DNA of 35,523 bases from an uncultured Paraprevotella sp. Its GTDB lineage: Bacteria; Bacteroidota; Bacteroidia; Bacteroidales; Bacteroidaceae. Below are positions 9,013 to 15,821 of the stretch, one piece after another. The stretch is from NCBI GenBank assembly GCA_944321565.1, contig CALULT010000033.1:1-35523 (forward strand), in the 5' to 3' direction. Under the pieces are notes generated by a model, which was not told the origin of the DNA, did not search any database, and was given only the letters and a program-made list of their open reading frames with translations. The stretch's first letter is position 1, and each line of letters begins with the position of its first letter. A program made the position numbers and the translations under genes.

Positions 9013-9186
9013 AGAGCCTGTTTAAATTTTCCAATAAGGTGATATGTCAGGTCTCTTTTGAGTTTGTTTCCGGCCTGTTTCCCCGATTTTATGCGTCAGA
9101 TAGCCCGCTATCCTCCTTATAAAATCAGAAAAACATTCTCAGAAACAATTCTCAAAATAGACCCGAGCAAAATTTAAACAGGCTCT
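9013..9186. mobile_element. MITE-like fold-back element 1
   Basis: A 174-bp non-coding element with perfect 18-bp terminal inverted repeats, agagcctgtttaaatttt at 9013-9030 and its complement at 9169-9186. The interior also folds back: ccgattttat pairs with ataaaatcag around a centre containing cgtcagatagcccgctatc (9094-9112). That 19-bp centre recurs exactly in the element at 11,896-12,090. No transposase is encoded, so it would be non-autonomous, or a structured transcription-related repeat. Confidence 0.75.
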
Positions 9187-9227
9187 TAAAAAAAGTCGTA
9201 TCTTTAACTTTCAACACCCATTCGATT

Positions 9228-9863
9228 ATGACTCAATTAATAAAAACAGATAAGGACTATGCTTCTTGGATTGAGGAGCTTAGTCTGCGGTATAAGAAAA
9301 GCCAGATTAAGGCGGCTACGCATGTCAACAGTGAGATGCTGCGATTCTACTGGTCGTTGGGAAAGGACATTGTTACACTTCATGCAGAAAGCCGATGGGG
9401 TGACAAGTTCATTGCCAGTTTGAGTGCAGACCTAAGGCTTAAACTCCCCGGAGTGAAGGGATTGTCGGAAACCTGCATAGTATATGCAAAACGGTTTTAT
9501 TTGCTTTATAATAAGTATTTTACAATTCACCCACAACTTGTGGGTGAATTACAAAATAATGCAATTTGGCGCATTCCTTGGGGACATCATAGATACATTA
9601 TCGACAAATTCTTCAACGAACCGGAAAAAGCGATGTTTTATGTACAGAAGACATTGGAGAACGGTTGGAGCAGGAATGTGTTGCTGAACTTTATGGATAC
9701 CAATTTGTATGAGCGGCAAGGAAAAGCGGTCAGCAACTTTAAAGCAGCTTTGCCTGCACCGCAGAGCGACCTTGCCCAAGAAATGACCAAGAACCCATAT
9801 CCGGCAGATTTCAGAAGTTCATTGCCCGGCATAGAAGACATAGAAAATGAATATGTTTTGTGA
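9228..9863 (+). CDS. truncated DUF1016 (YhcG-like) protein, N-terminal domain only
   Basis: 211 aa. Residues 10-170 match the DUF1016 N-terminal domain, with landmarks such as NSEMLRFYWSLGKDI, WGDKFIASLSADLR, WGHHRYIIDK and the transition KAALPAPQSDLAQEMTKNPY. In full-length members (about 340-380 aa) this is followed by a PD-(D/E)xK nuclease domain. Here the protein ends about 25 residues later with an unrelated-looking tail, so the nuclease is missing. DUF1016 genes are frequent passengers in type I restriction loci. A near-consensus promoter element TATCTTTA (9199-9206) lies between fold-back element 1 and the ATG. It may survive as a DNA- or protein-binding stub, or be decaying. Confidence 0.8.
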   Translation: MTQLIKTDKDYASWIEELSLRYKKSQIKAATHVNSEMLRFYWSLGKDIVTLHAESRWGDKFIASLSADLRLKLPGVKGLSETCIVYAKRFYLLYNKYFTIHPQLVGELQNNAIWRIPWGHHRYIIDKFFNEPEKAMFYVQKTLENGWSRNVLLNFMDTNLYERQGKAVSNFKAALPAPQSDLAQEMTKNPYPADFRSSLPGIEDIENEYVL

Positions 9864-9912
9864 ACACACAAACAATGCAACAACATAGATTCTTTGTTTT
9901 CATCTATTTTTG

Positions 9913-9920
9913 TACCTTTG
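9913..9920 (+). promoter_or_regulatory. -7 promoter element upstream of the AAA/DUF4276 genes
   Basis: TACCTTTG is an exact TAnnTTTG match, with TTTG at 9893-9896 as a possible, rather close, -33 element. It precedes a broken small gene and then the ATPase gene at 10,144. Confidence 0.55.
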
Positions 9921-9958
9921 CATCAGGCAGATATTAATTAATAGAAGGAGGTAAAGAA

Positions 9959-10137
9959 ATCAATAAGATAAAATTGTCCTCTTGTCAAAAAGGAAAAGAC
10001 AAATGGTGGGTGGCTGAAATCCGACTTGGCTCCAGAGATACGTTTTCGCAAATCGGAACTAGAAAAAGGATGCAAAGATGCTGGCACAAAAGATGGAGCG
10101 GACGGAATTGTTTGCGATTAAATGGAAATTAAAATAA
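9959..10137 (+). pseudogene. small gene with lost start codon and a frameshift
   Basis: A good ribosome-binding sequence, aaggaggt (9946-9952), is followed seven bases later by ATC AAT AAG where ATG AAT AAG would be expected. The frame then reads NKIKLSSCQKGKDKWWVAEI and continues to TFSQIGTRK. After an A-run near 10,061-10,067 the sensible frame shifts to DAKMLAQKMERTELFAIKWK and stops at 10,135-10,137, six bases before the ATPase gene. Together these describe a small protein of about 58 residues broken twice. I do not recognise its family. The position suggests it was the first gene of the ATPase operon. Confidence 0.4.
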
Positions 10138-10143
10138 AGCAAT

Positions 10144-11238
10144 ATGATAGAGCAAGTTATAATTAAAAACTATAAGTCAATAAAAGACTTGGTGTTGCCT
10201 TTAAACAAGTTGAATGTGTTGATTGGTTCAAATGGGGCGGGTAAAAGCAATTTTGTCTCTTTCTTTGAACTGACAAAAGCTATCTATGAACAACGTTTTG
10301 GCAGTTATACATTGGCCAAGGGGGGAATAGACAATTTATTGTATAGAGGGAGAAAGGCTTCTCCTTCCATGCTGGGCTTGCTTGACTTTGACAATACAAA
10401 TGCTTTTTTCTATGAGATAAAGCCTGCACAATCCAATAAAGGATATATTGAGAAAACCGGAGATTATTTCAATAATCATCATCTTGGGGGGAAAAATTAC
10501 GATCAGTGGAATAAGACATTATGGGACAATGCAGTAGAAGAATCCTCGTTGATTCAGAGACCACAATGGCGAGCCGCATATCTGAAAAAGTACCTAAACA
10601 GTTTTACGGTATATCATTTTCACGATACAAGTGCGAGTTCTCCTATGCGTGGGGATTGTAATATAAACGACAATGCTTACTTGCGCGATAACGGGGCAAA
10701 CTTGGCGGCTTATCTCTATGCGTTGATGCAAAATGACGAAAAGACTTTCCACTTGATAGAGGGCGTAATAAGGTCCATCGCTCCTTATTTCAAAGGCTTC
10801 AAGTTACGTCCGGATGCGAATAACAAAGAAAACATCCGGTTGGAATGGGAAGAAAAAGACACCGATATGTATCTTAACGGATACAGTTTCTCAGACGGTA
10901 CATTGCGTTTTATTGCATTGGCCACTTTGCTTTTGCAATCTAATCCTCCGGAAATAATCATAATAGATGAGCCGGAGTTGGGGCTGCATCCGGCAGCCAT
11001 CAACAAATTGGCGGAACTTGCCAAAAGGGCCTCGCATAAAAGCCAGATTATTCTATCCACTCAATCTACTAATCTGCTGAACTGTTTTGATGTAGGGGAT
11101 ATCATTGTGGTGGACAGGGCGGATAATCAATCTGTCTTCCGGCACTTATCCGGCGAAGAGTTAGGAAAATGGATGGATGATTATAATTTGTCCATCAGTG
11201 ACCTGTGGGAGAAGAACATGATAGGAGGGCAATTATGA
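10144..11238 (+). CDS. AAA ATPase (AAA_15/AAA_21, OLD/RecF-like)
   Basis: 364-aa ABC-type/SMC-like ATPase of the kind found in OLD, Septu and PARIS-type phage-defence systems. Walker A is GSNGAGKSNF (from about residue 28) directly after the typical N-terminus KNYKSIKDLVLPL. The signature-like YSFSDGTLRFIALATLL precedes Walker B IIIIDEPELGLHP, followed by a histidine-type switch region (STQSTNLLNCF). There is no coiled coil long enough for true SMC. The stop codon overlaps the next ATG (ATGA at 11,235-11,238), so translation is coupled to a DUF4276 partner. Probable function: ATP-dependent sensing by the ATPase and control of the TOPRIM-like partner; that role is inferred from related two-gene defence systems. 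Confidence 0.88.
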   Translation: MIEQVIIKNYKSIKDLVLPLNKLNVLIGSNGAGKSNFVSFFELTKAIYEQRFGSYTLAKGGIDNLLYRGRKASPSMLGLLDFDNTNAFFYEIKPAQSNKGYIEKTGDYFNNHHLGGKNYDQWNKTLWDNAVEESSLIQRPQWRAAYLKKYLNSFTVYHFHDTSASSPMRGDCNINDNAYLRDNGANLAAYLYALMQNDEKTFHLIEGVIRSIAPYFKGFKLRPDANNKENIRLEWEEKDTDMYLNGYSFSDGTLRFIALATLLLQSNPPEIIIIDEPELGLHPAAINKLAELAKRASHKSQIILSTQSTNLLNCFDVGDIIVVDRADNQSVFRHLSGEELGKWMDDYNLSISDLWEKNMIGGQL

Positions 11239-11891
11239 AACGGGTATATATAGTGGTAGAAGGGCAGACGGAACAAGAGTTTGTCAACAGTATGATAGCT
11301 CCCTATTTTCAGGACTTAGGCATATATAGCGTAACTCCTATATTGATTCGGACAAGCAGGAGCGGAAGGGGAGGTATGGTTAATTACCGGCACTTGTATA
11401 ATACAGTCCAAATGTTGCTGCAATCTTCTCAAACTGATTTTATCGTAACGACTTTCATTGATTTCTTCAGAATTCCCCATACAATGCCTAAATACGAAGA
11501 ATGTATGGCAAAGCCTGATGATGGGCAGCGCATTAAAGCATTGGAGGAAGCTATGAATGAGGATATATCGGACTGCCGTTTTTTCTCTTACATCCAATTG
11601 CACGAATTTGAAGCACTTTTGTTCTCGGACAATAAAGGATTTGAATCTTACTTCGACGGGAAAGAAGCAGAACGAACATCTGCTATTATTGCGACATACG
11701 AGAATCCGGAAAACATAAACTCATCTTCCGAAGGAGCACCCTCCAAACGCCTTTTACGCATAAAGCCTGACTATAATAAGGCTTTGGAAGGCAATTTGAT
11801 CGCTTTGGAAATAGGTATCAATGCAATTTTGGAGAAGTGTCCTCGGTTTGCAGAATGGATAAACAATATAGTGAAGAATTGTAAAGAGTGA
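11235..11891 (+). CDS. DUF4276 protein, TOPRIM-like partner of the AAA ATPase
   Basis: 218 aa from ATG 11,235, which has the ribosome-binding sequence aggaggg 5 bases upstream; an in-frame GTG at 11,205 is less likely. The N-terminus YIVVEGQTEQEFV carries the conserved glutamate of a TOPRIM-like fold. FIDFFRIP (about residue 78) and IQLHEFEALLFSD (about 118) are the other DUF4276 landmarks. The family regularly pairs with AAA ATPases and is thought to supply a nuclease or effector activity. The ATGA overlap with the ATPase gene supports a complex made in fixed ratio. The pair resembles PARIS (AriA/AriB) in design, but AriB belongs to DUF4435, so it should not be called PARIS. Confidence 0.85.
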   Translation: MKRVYIVVEGQTEQEFVNSMIAPYFQDLGIYSVTPILIRTSRSGRGGMVNYRHLYNTVQMLLQSSQTDFIVTTFIDFFRIPHTMPKYEECMAKPDDGQRIKALEEAMNEDISDCRFFSYIQLHEFEALLFSDNKGFESYFDGKEAERTSAIIATYENPENINSSSEGAPSKRLLRIKPDYNKALEGNLIALEIGINAILEKCPRFAEWINNIVKNCKE

Positions 11892-11895
11892 TATA

Positions 11896-12090
11896 AGAAA
11901 CTGTTTTTGAATTTCTACAAAAAGTTTTTCCTGGCTTGATGTATTCGTTTTCGTGTGTGCTTTGGGCGATTTTCCGGCCATCTTAGCTTCTGTTCTTCGT
12001 CAGATAGCCCGCTATCTTCCTCATCACGGAAGCTAAACTGACTCGAAAACTCATCCCAAATCATCGCACGATAAATTCAAAACAGTTTCT
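11896..12090. mobile_element. MITE-like fold-back element 2
   Basis: A 195-bp non-coding element starting 5 bases after the DUF4276 stop codon. Its ends are inverted repeats: agaaactgtttttgaattt at the left and aaattcaaaacagtttct at the right (12,073-12,090), differing by one T. Inner inverted segments include ttagcttc with gaagctaa. The centre contains cgtcagatagcccgctatc (11,998-12,016), identical to the centre of element 1. The rest of the two elements has diverged. It may also act as a transcription terminator for the ATPase operon. Confidence 0.72.
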
Positions 12091-12264
12091 AAGTTTGATG
12101 GCTAATCTTTCACCCGTATAAGCAGGGGCGCGGTTGGAAAACTGACCTCCGCAGGGTGGGCAAAACGTGGCTTTAGGCAGACGGAATAGCGGGAAGACGC
12201 GAAAAAGCATATGCCGGGGCGAAAATTTTCCGGAAAGGTTGCATCCCGTTCCGGAAATTTTTCG

Positions 12265-12272
12265 TAACTTTG
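12265..12272 (+). promoter_or_regulatory. rpoD -7 promoter element
   Basis: TAACTTTG is an exact TAnnTTTG match 23 bases before the rpoD ATG at 12,296. A TTG at 12,239-12,241 may be the -33 element. Its position rules out the longer upstream in-frame starts as the normal start of rpoD. Confidence 0.65.
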
Positions 12273-12295
12273 TGCGTTTAATATGGAGTAGTAGG

Positions 12296-13156
12296 ATGAG
12301 ACAGTTAAAGATTACCAAAAGCATCACCAACCGCGAGAGTGCGTCGCTAGACAAATACTTGCAGGAGATAGGCCGCGAAGACCTGATTTCCGTGGAAGAA
12401 GAGGTCGAGCTGGCGCAGCGCATCCGGAAAGGTGACCGTGTAGCACTTGAAAAACTGACCCGTGCCAATTTGCGCTTCGTGGTTTCTGTGGCCAAGCAGT
12501 ACCAAAACCAAGGATTAAGCCTTCCGGACTTGATTAACGAGGGAAACTTGGGACTGATAAAGGCGGCCGAGAAGTTCGACGAGACGCGCGGGTTCAAGTT
12601 CATCAGCTATGCGGTGTGGTGGATTCGTCAGTCCATTCTGCAAGCCTTGGCAGAACAGAGCCGCATCGTGCGTTTGCCCTTGAACCAGGTAGGTTCGCTG
12701 AACAAAATCAGCAAGGCGTTTAGCAAATTCGAGCAGGAAAACGAACGGCGGCCGAGTCCGGAAGAACTTGCCGATGAGTTGGAGATTCCTGTAGATAAGA
12801 TTTCCGACACTTTGAAAGTAAGTGGGCGCCATATTTCCGTGGACGCGCCTTTCGTGGAAGGCGAGGACAACAGCCTGTTGGACGTGTTGGTGAACGACGA
12901 TTCGCCGATGGCCGACCGTACGCTGGTAAACGAGTCTTTGTCGCGGGAGATAGACCGCGCGCTCTCCACGCTTTCCGAACGCGAGAAGGAAATCATCCAG
13001 ATGTTTTTCGGCATCAACCACCAGGAAATGACGCTGGAAGAAATTGGAGACAAATTTAACCTTACGCGGGAACGGGTGCGCCAGATAAAGGAAAAGGCCA
13101 TTCGCCGTTTGCGTCAGAACGCCAAGAGCAAGCTGCTGAAATCTTATTTGGGTTAA
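12296..13156 (+). CDS. rpoD: primary sigma factor RpoD/SigA
   Basis: 286-aa vegetative sigma-70 factor, the short form typical of Bacteroidota that lacks the long 1.1/non-conserved region of E. coli RpoD. Region 1.2 starts [20 protein letters not shown]; region 2 carries LVPEAN-equivalent [20 protein letters not shown], the -10 recognition segment [17 protein letters not shown] and then RIVRLP. Region 3 is [18 protein letters not shown]. Region 4.2 is the helix-turn-helix [20 protein letters not shown] ending in [17 protein letters not shown]. The ATG at 12,296 follows the -7 element and gives the usual family N-terminus [15 protein letters not shown]. It would read the TAnnTTTG promoters listed in this window. 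Confidence 0.97.
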   Translation: MRQLKITKSITNRESASLDKYLQEIGREDLISVEEEVELAQRIRKGDRVALEKLTRANLRFVVSVAKQYQNQGLSLPDLINEGNLGLIKAAEKFDETRGFKFISYAVWWIRQSILQALAEQSRIVRLPLNQVGSLNKISKAFSKFEQENERRPSPEELADELEIPVDKISDTLKVSGRHISVDAPFVEGEDNSLLDVLVNDDSPMADRTLVNESLSREIDRALSTLSEREKEIIQMFFGINHQEMTLEEIGDKFNLTRERVRQIKEKAIRRLRQNAKSKLLKSYLG

Positions 13157-13180
13157 ACAAGGAAATATCTTTATGGGGAA

Positions 13181-13207
13181 GCGAGACGGGTGCCGTCTCG
13201 CTTTTTT
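13181..13207 (+). terminator. intrinsic terminator after rpoD
   Basis: GCGAGACGG, a three-base loop GTG and CCGTCTCGC form a perfect 9-bp GC-rich stem, followed by six T. It lies 25 bases after the rpoD stop codon and separates rpoD from the following operon. Confidence 0.88.
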
Positions 13208-13241
13208 GTTGAAAATACTTTTTTAGTGTTTTCTAAATACT

Positions 13242-13249
13242 TATCTTTG
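13242..13249 (+). promoter_or_regulatory. -7 promoter element of the HprK/S26/PqqD operon
   Basis: TATCTTTG matches TAnnTTTG exactly and lies 22 bases before the ATG at 13,272. With the rpoD terminator just upstream, it gives the five-gene operon its own transcription start. Confidence 0.6.
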
Positions 13250-13271
13250 TAATCTAATAAAAACAGACGAT

Positions 13272-13751
13272 ATGAATATGATGTTGAAGCGTTGGGGCGC
13301 AGTGGCTTTTGCTTTTTTGTGCATGAGCGTGTCCTTGTGTGCCAAGGTGGAGCGCACGACGGTGTACATGTTTGGTTTCTCGGCCTCTTTCACCGATTCC
13401 GTGGCTTATATCACGGATGTGCAGCGAGTGGATAGTGCTTATATCGACACGAAGACCGATTTCTTGTTGGACCGTGTGGTGTATAGCGACCAATTGCAAG
13501 TGTTCATGGAAAGTTTGAATGTCATGAAGGATTGCACTTGTGCCGTGCTTTTCAGTACAAAAAAGAGCAAGTTGGAGGAAGAATACAAGCGGCTCCGTAA
13601 GCGTTACCAGGAAGATGGCGGCATCGTGTTGAAAGATTTGGCTGCCGGACAGTTTAAGTTCCAAGCACCTTCTTATATTCCTGCAGGAGCCGAGGAGGAG
13701 GCACCGGAGGAAACGGAACAGAAAAGCGATAATCCTGGAAAGGAGGAGTGA
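13272..13751 (+). CDS. exported protein of unknown function, first gene of the HprK/S26/PqqD operon
   Basis: 159 aa with a clear signal peptide (LKRWGAVAFAFLCMSVSLCA, cleavage likely before KVE). The mature part begins with beta-strand-like sequence (TTVYMFGFSASFTDSVAYIT), has a pair of cysteines only in MKDCTCAVLF, a short basic helix (EEEYKRLRKRYQEDGG) and ends in a very acidic, probably disordered tail (EEEAPEETEQKSDNPGKEE). I do not recognise the family. The TGA stop shares a base with the ATG of the kinase-like gene (TGATG). It lacks the size and architecture of a peptide precursor. Confidence 0.8.
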   Translation: MNMMLKRWGAVAFAFLCMSVSLCAKVERTTVYMFGFSASFTDSVAYITDVQRVDSAYIDTKTDFLLDRVVYSDQLQVFMESLNVMKDCTCAVLFSTKKSKLEEEYKRLRKRYQEDGGIVLKDLAAGQFKFQAPSYIPAGAEEEAPEETEQKSDNPGKEE

Positions 13752-14629
13752 TGGAAACACACAGATTCAGGATTGGCGGCCATTTGTGTGAGATTGCGTT
13801 CTGCAATGAAGGCGACGGAGCGGATTTGATTCCATCGTTCGCGCCGTTTGCTGTGGAAGACGGTGGAGATTTGCTGTTCCGCCTTGCCGTGGATAAGGAT
13901 TTCCGTTGGGATTTGCGGGGCGACGAAGTAGGTCAGTTCGATTGCGGAGGTAACAATTTTGGCGTTTACCGCATGGCGGATGGCAGTTATCAGTTTGAAA
14001 TATGCAATGAGAGGAAAACTTTGTGTGCCCTGATGGAGGCTAATCCTGACTTTTCCAACTGCATGGTCGTCTTGACCGGCGAAGACAAGCCGGCACGTGA
14101 CTTCGGGCTGAACAACGCCCTGATGCTGGCATACGCTTTTGCTTCGGCTCCGCACTCCACCCTGCTGATGCATGCCTCGGTGGTGCGCAACGACGGGACA
14201 GGCTATCTGTTTTTGGGCAAGAGCGGTACGGGAAAAAGCACACACACGCGTTTGTGGCTGCAATATATTCCCGGTTCGGATTTGATGAACGACGACAATC
14301 CCGTGGTGAGGGTTGAGAACGGAAAGGCGTATGTCTATGGCTCTCCTTGGAGCGGGAAAACGCCTTGTTACCGTAATGTGGTGGCTCCAGTGGGCGGTTT
14401 TGTGCAACTTCAGCAATGTCCGGAAAACGCCATTCGTCGTGAGAATGTGTTGGGAAGCTTTGCTTCGTTGCTTCCTTCCATTTCTACAATGAAGTGGGAC
14501 AAACGGATTTACACGGCTCATTGCGACACGATTTCGGAGCTTATCCGCACCACGCCGCTTTATCATTTGGGGTGCCTGCCCGACGAAGCGGCCGCACGTT
14601 TGAGTTATCACACATTGACAGGAAAATAG
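13751..14629 (+). CDS. HPr-kinase-like protein (HprK-related)
   Basis: 292 aa. A P-loop, FLGKSGTGKSTHTRLW, at residues 154-169 follows the HprK-type lead-in LLMHASVVRNDGTGYL, and DLMNDDNPVVR near residue 183 matches the second HprK motif. The N-terminal 120 residues replace the usual HprK N-terminal domain and are specific to this subgroup. No HPr or carbon-control gene is nearby. The genes beside it are a protease and a PqqD-like protein, as in HPr-rel-A type clusters and in lasso-peptide clusters where HprK homologues phosphorylate the peptide. The substrate here is unknown. The start at ATG 13,751 overlaps the previous stop by one base. Confidence 0.82.
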   Translation: METHRFRIGGHLCEIAFCNEGDGADLIPSFAPFAVEDGGDLLFRLAVDKDFRWDLRGDEVGQFDCGGNNFGVYRMADGSYQFEICNERKTLCALMEANPDFSNCMVVLTGEDKPARDFGLNNALMLAYAFASAPHSTLLMHASVVRNDGTGYLFLGKSGTGKSTHTRLWLQYIPGSDLMNDDNPVVRVENGKAYVYGSPWSGKTPCYRNVVAPVGGFVQLQQCPENAIRRENVLGSFASLLPSISTMKWDKRIYTAHCDTISELIRTTPLYHLGCLPDEAAARLSYHTLTGK

Positions 14630-14641
14630 GAGGATTGCGCG

Positions 14642-15133
14642 ATGGCTGGTATGGATGATTTTGGCGGAGAGATGCGCAGGATGGAAGTGCCTAACGCCAT
14701 TTTGCTGGGACACGTGAAAGAGGCTTTGCAGGTTGGCCACACGGCTACCATCAATGTGAAGGGCTACAGCATGCGTCCTTTTTTGGAGAATAGTAAAGAC
14801 AAGGTGAGGTTGGCGCCTCCGGGCGTGTTGCGGGTAGGAGATGCCGTGTTGGCCGAGATTGCCCGCGACGTGTATGTGCTCCACCGCATTATCATTATCG
14901 ACGGCGATAGCGTCACGTTGATGGGCGATGGCAACCTGTGTGGGACGGAACAGTGCCGGAAAGACGACGTGGTGGGGGTGGTCACGCATTATTACCATCG
15001 TGGACGGATGATAGCGGCTTCCGATCCGCGTTTTCGCCGCCGGGTGAGGTTATGGGGGAAATTGCTCCCGTGGCGACGCTACCTTTTATATATATATAAG
15101 ATAAGACTGAAACTTTCAAACATACTGGGATGA
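14642..15133 (+). CDS. S24/S26-family serine protease, signal-peptidase-like
   Basis: 163 aa. The nucleophile motif is GYSMRPF (Ser43), and YVLHRI (His81) takes the place of the lysine base. That Ser-His arrangement is the one seen in the SipW/eukaryotic (S26B) signal peptidases rather than the Ser-Lys pair of LepB. DGDSVTLMGDGN is the following conserved segment. There is no N-terminal membrane anchor; a short hydrophobic/basic stretch (WRRYLLYIYKIRLK) near the C-terminus could bind the membrane. An AGGAGG ribosome-binding site lies 9 bases before the ATG. The stop overlaps the next ATG by 4 bases (ATGA). It probably cleaves a peptide or leader handled with the PqqD-like protein; this role is inferred from context. 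Confidence 0.82.
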   Translation: MAGMDDFGGEMRRMEVPNAILLGHVKEALQVGHTATINVKGYSMRPFLENSKDKVRLAPPGVLRVGDAVLAEIARDVYVLHRIIIIDGDSVTLMGDGNLCGTEQCRKDDVVGVVTHYYHRGRMIAASDPRFRRRVRLWGKLLPWRRYLLYIYKIRLKLSNILG

Positions 15134-15396
15134 GAATCAAAGACGGATTTGAGTTGCGGGAAATATGCGGCGAGAATGTGATTTTGTCGCATGGCATGGA
15201 AAATATTGATTTCAGCAAGATTATTTCGCTGAACGAAACGGCGGCCTTCTTGTGGAAGGAAGCCGTGGGGAAGGATTTCGACGAACAAAGCCTGTCGGAT
15301 GCCTTGTTGGACGCTTACGATGTGGATGCCGAAACGGCCCGCAAGGACGTGGAGCGCATTCTTTCCGCATGGCGCGAGATTGGCCTGTTGGCATGA
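15130..15396 (+). CDS. PqqD-family peptide-recognition (RRE) protein
   Basis: 88 aa, the normal length for PqqD. The pattern FELREICGENVILSHG, then FSKIISLNETAAFLWKEAVG and LLDAYDVDAETARKDVERIL, is the three-stranded sheet plus winged-helix fold that binds leader peptides in PQQ, lasso, sactipeptide and related pathways. It overlaps the protease gene by 4 bases and the YjbR gene follows 10 bases later. No radical SAM, asparagine synthetase-like or other cyclase gene is present in the window, so the modified peptide and the enzyme it serves must be elsewhere, or the protein works with the kinase-like protein and protease alone. Confidence 0.85.
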   Translation: MRIKDGFELREICGENVILSHGMENIDFSKIISLNETAAFLWKEAVGKDFDEQSLSDALLDAYDVDAETARKDVERILSAWREIGLLA

Positions 15397-15406
15397 TGTC
15401 GGGCGG

Positions 15407-15766
15407 ATGAACGTAGAAGAAATCAGGGCATATTGCCTTTCGAAGCCTGGCGCCACGGAAGATTTCCCGTTTGATGAAACAACGTTGGTGTTCCGGGTGG
15501 AGCACAAGATTTTCGCTTGCATCGGTTTGGACAATGTCGATTGGTTTTGCCTGAAATGCGACCCGGATTATGCCATTGAGCTGCGCGAGCGTTATGCGGG
15601 CATTACCGGTGCATGGCATTGGAACAAACGGCATTGGAACCAGATTGCCATTACCCACGGCGATGTGCCCGATTCGTTGATATGCCACCTGATAGACCAT
15701 TCCTACGATGAGGTGGTGAAGAAGCTTCCCCGCAAGTTGCGCGAACAGCTTGCAGGAAGACTTTGA
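15407..15766 (+). CDS. MmcQ/YjbR family protein
   Basis: 119 aa, full length for the family. Landmarks are the N-terminal KPGATEDFPFD, FRVEHKIFACIGLDN, the ITGAWHWNKRHWNQIAI core and the C-terminal ICHLIDHSYDEVVKKLP. The fold is a double-wing DNA-binding-like domain, but its biochemical role is not established. ATG 15,407 is chosen because upstream in-frame codons overlap pqqD and add no family sequence. It is last in the operon and may be a passenger. It converges with the cytosine methyltransferase gene, 55 bases between stops. Confidence 0.9.
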   Translation: MNVEEIRAYCLSKPGATEDFPFDETTLVFRVEHKIFACIGLDNVDWFCLKCDPDYAIELRERYAGITGAWHWNKRHWNQIAITHGDVPDSLICHLIDHSYDEVVKKLPRKLREQLAGRL

Positions 15767-15821
15767 AAAAAGCTTTGTTTTTGCGAAGCAGGCTATATTT
15801 TCTTTTTCTCCATTTTCTATT

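Noticed and set aside
10144-11891. Calling the ATPase/DUF4276 pair PARIS
   Set aside because: AriB of PARIS belongs to DUF4435; the second protein here has DUF4276 landmarks, so only the design is shared.
13272-13751. First gene of the HprK/S26/PqqD operon as a RiPP precursor
   Set aside because: 159 aa with a Sec signal peptide and no short core-like C-terminus after a leader; only one cysteine pair. It could still be a substrate, but not a typical precursor.
13673-14998. Open frame of 441 codons on the minus strand across the HprK-like gene
   Set aside because: Opposite strand to three tightly packed genes with clear motifs (P-loop, GYSM); no domain of its own.
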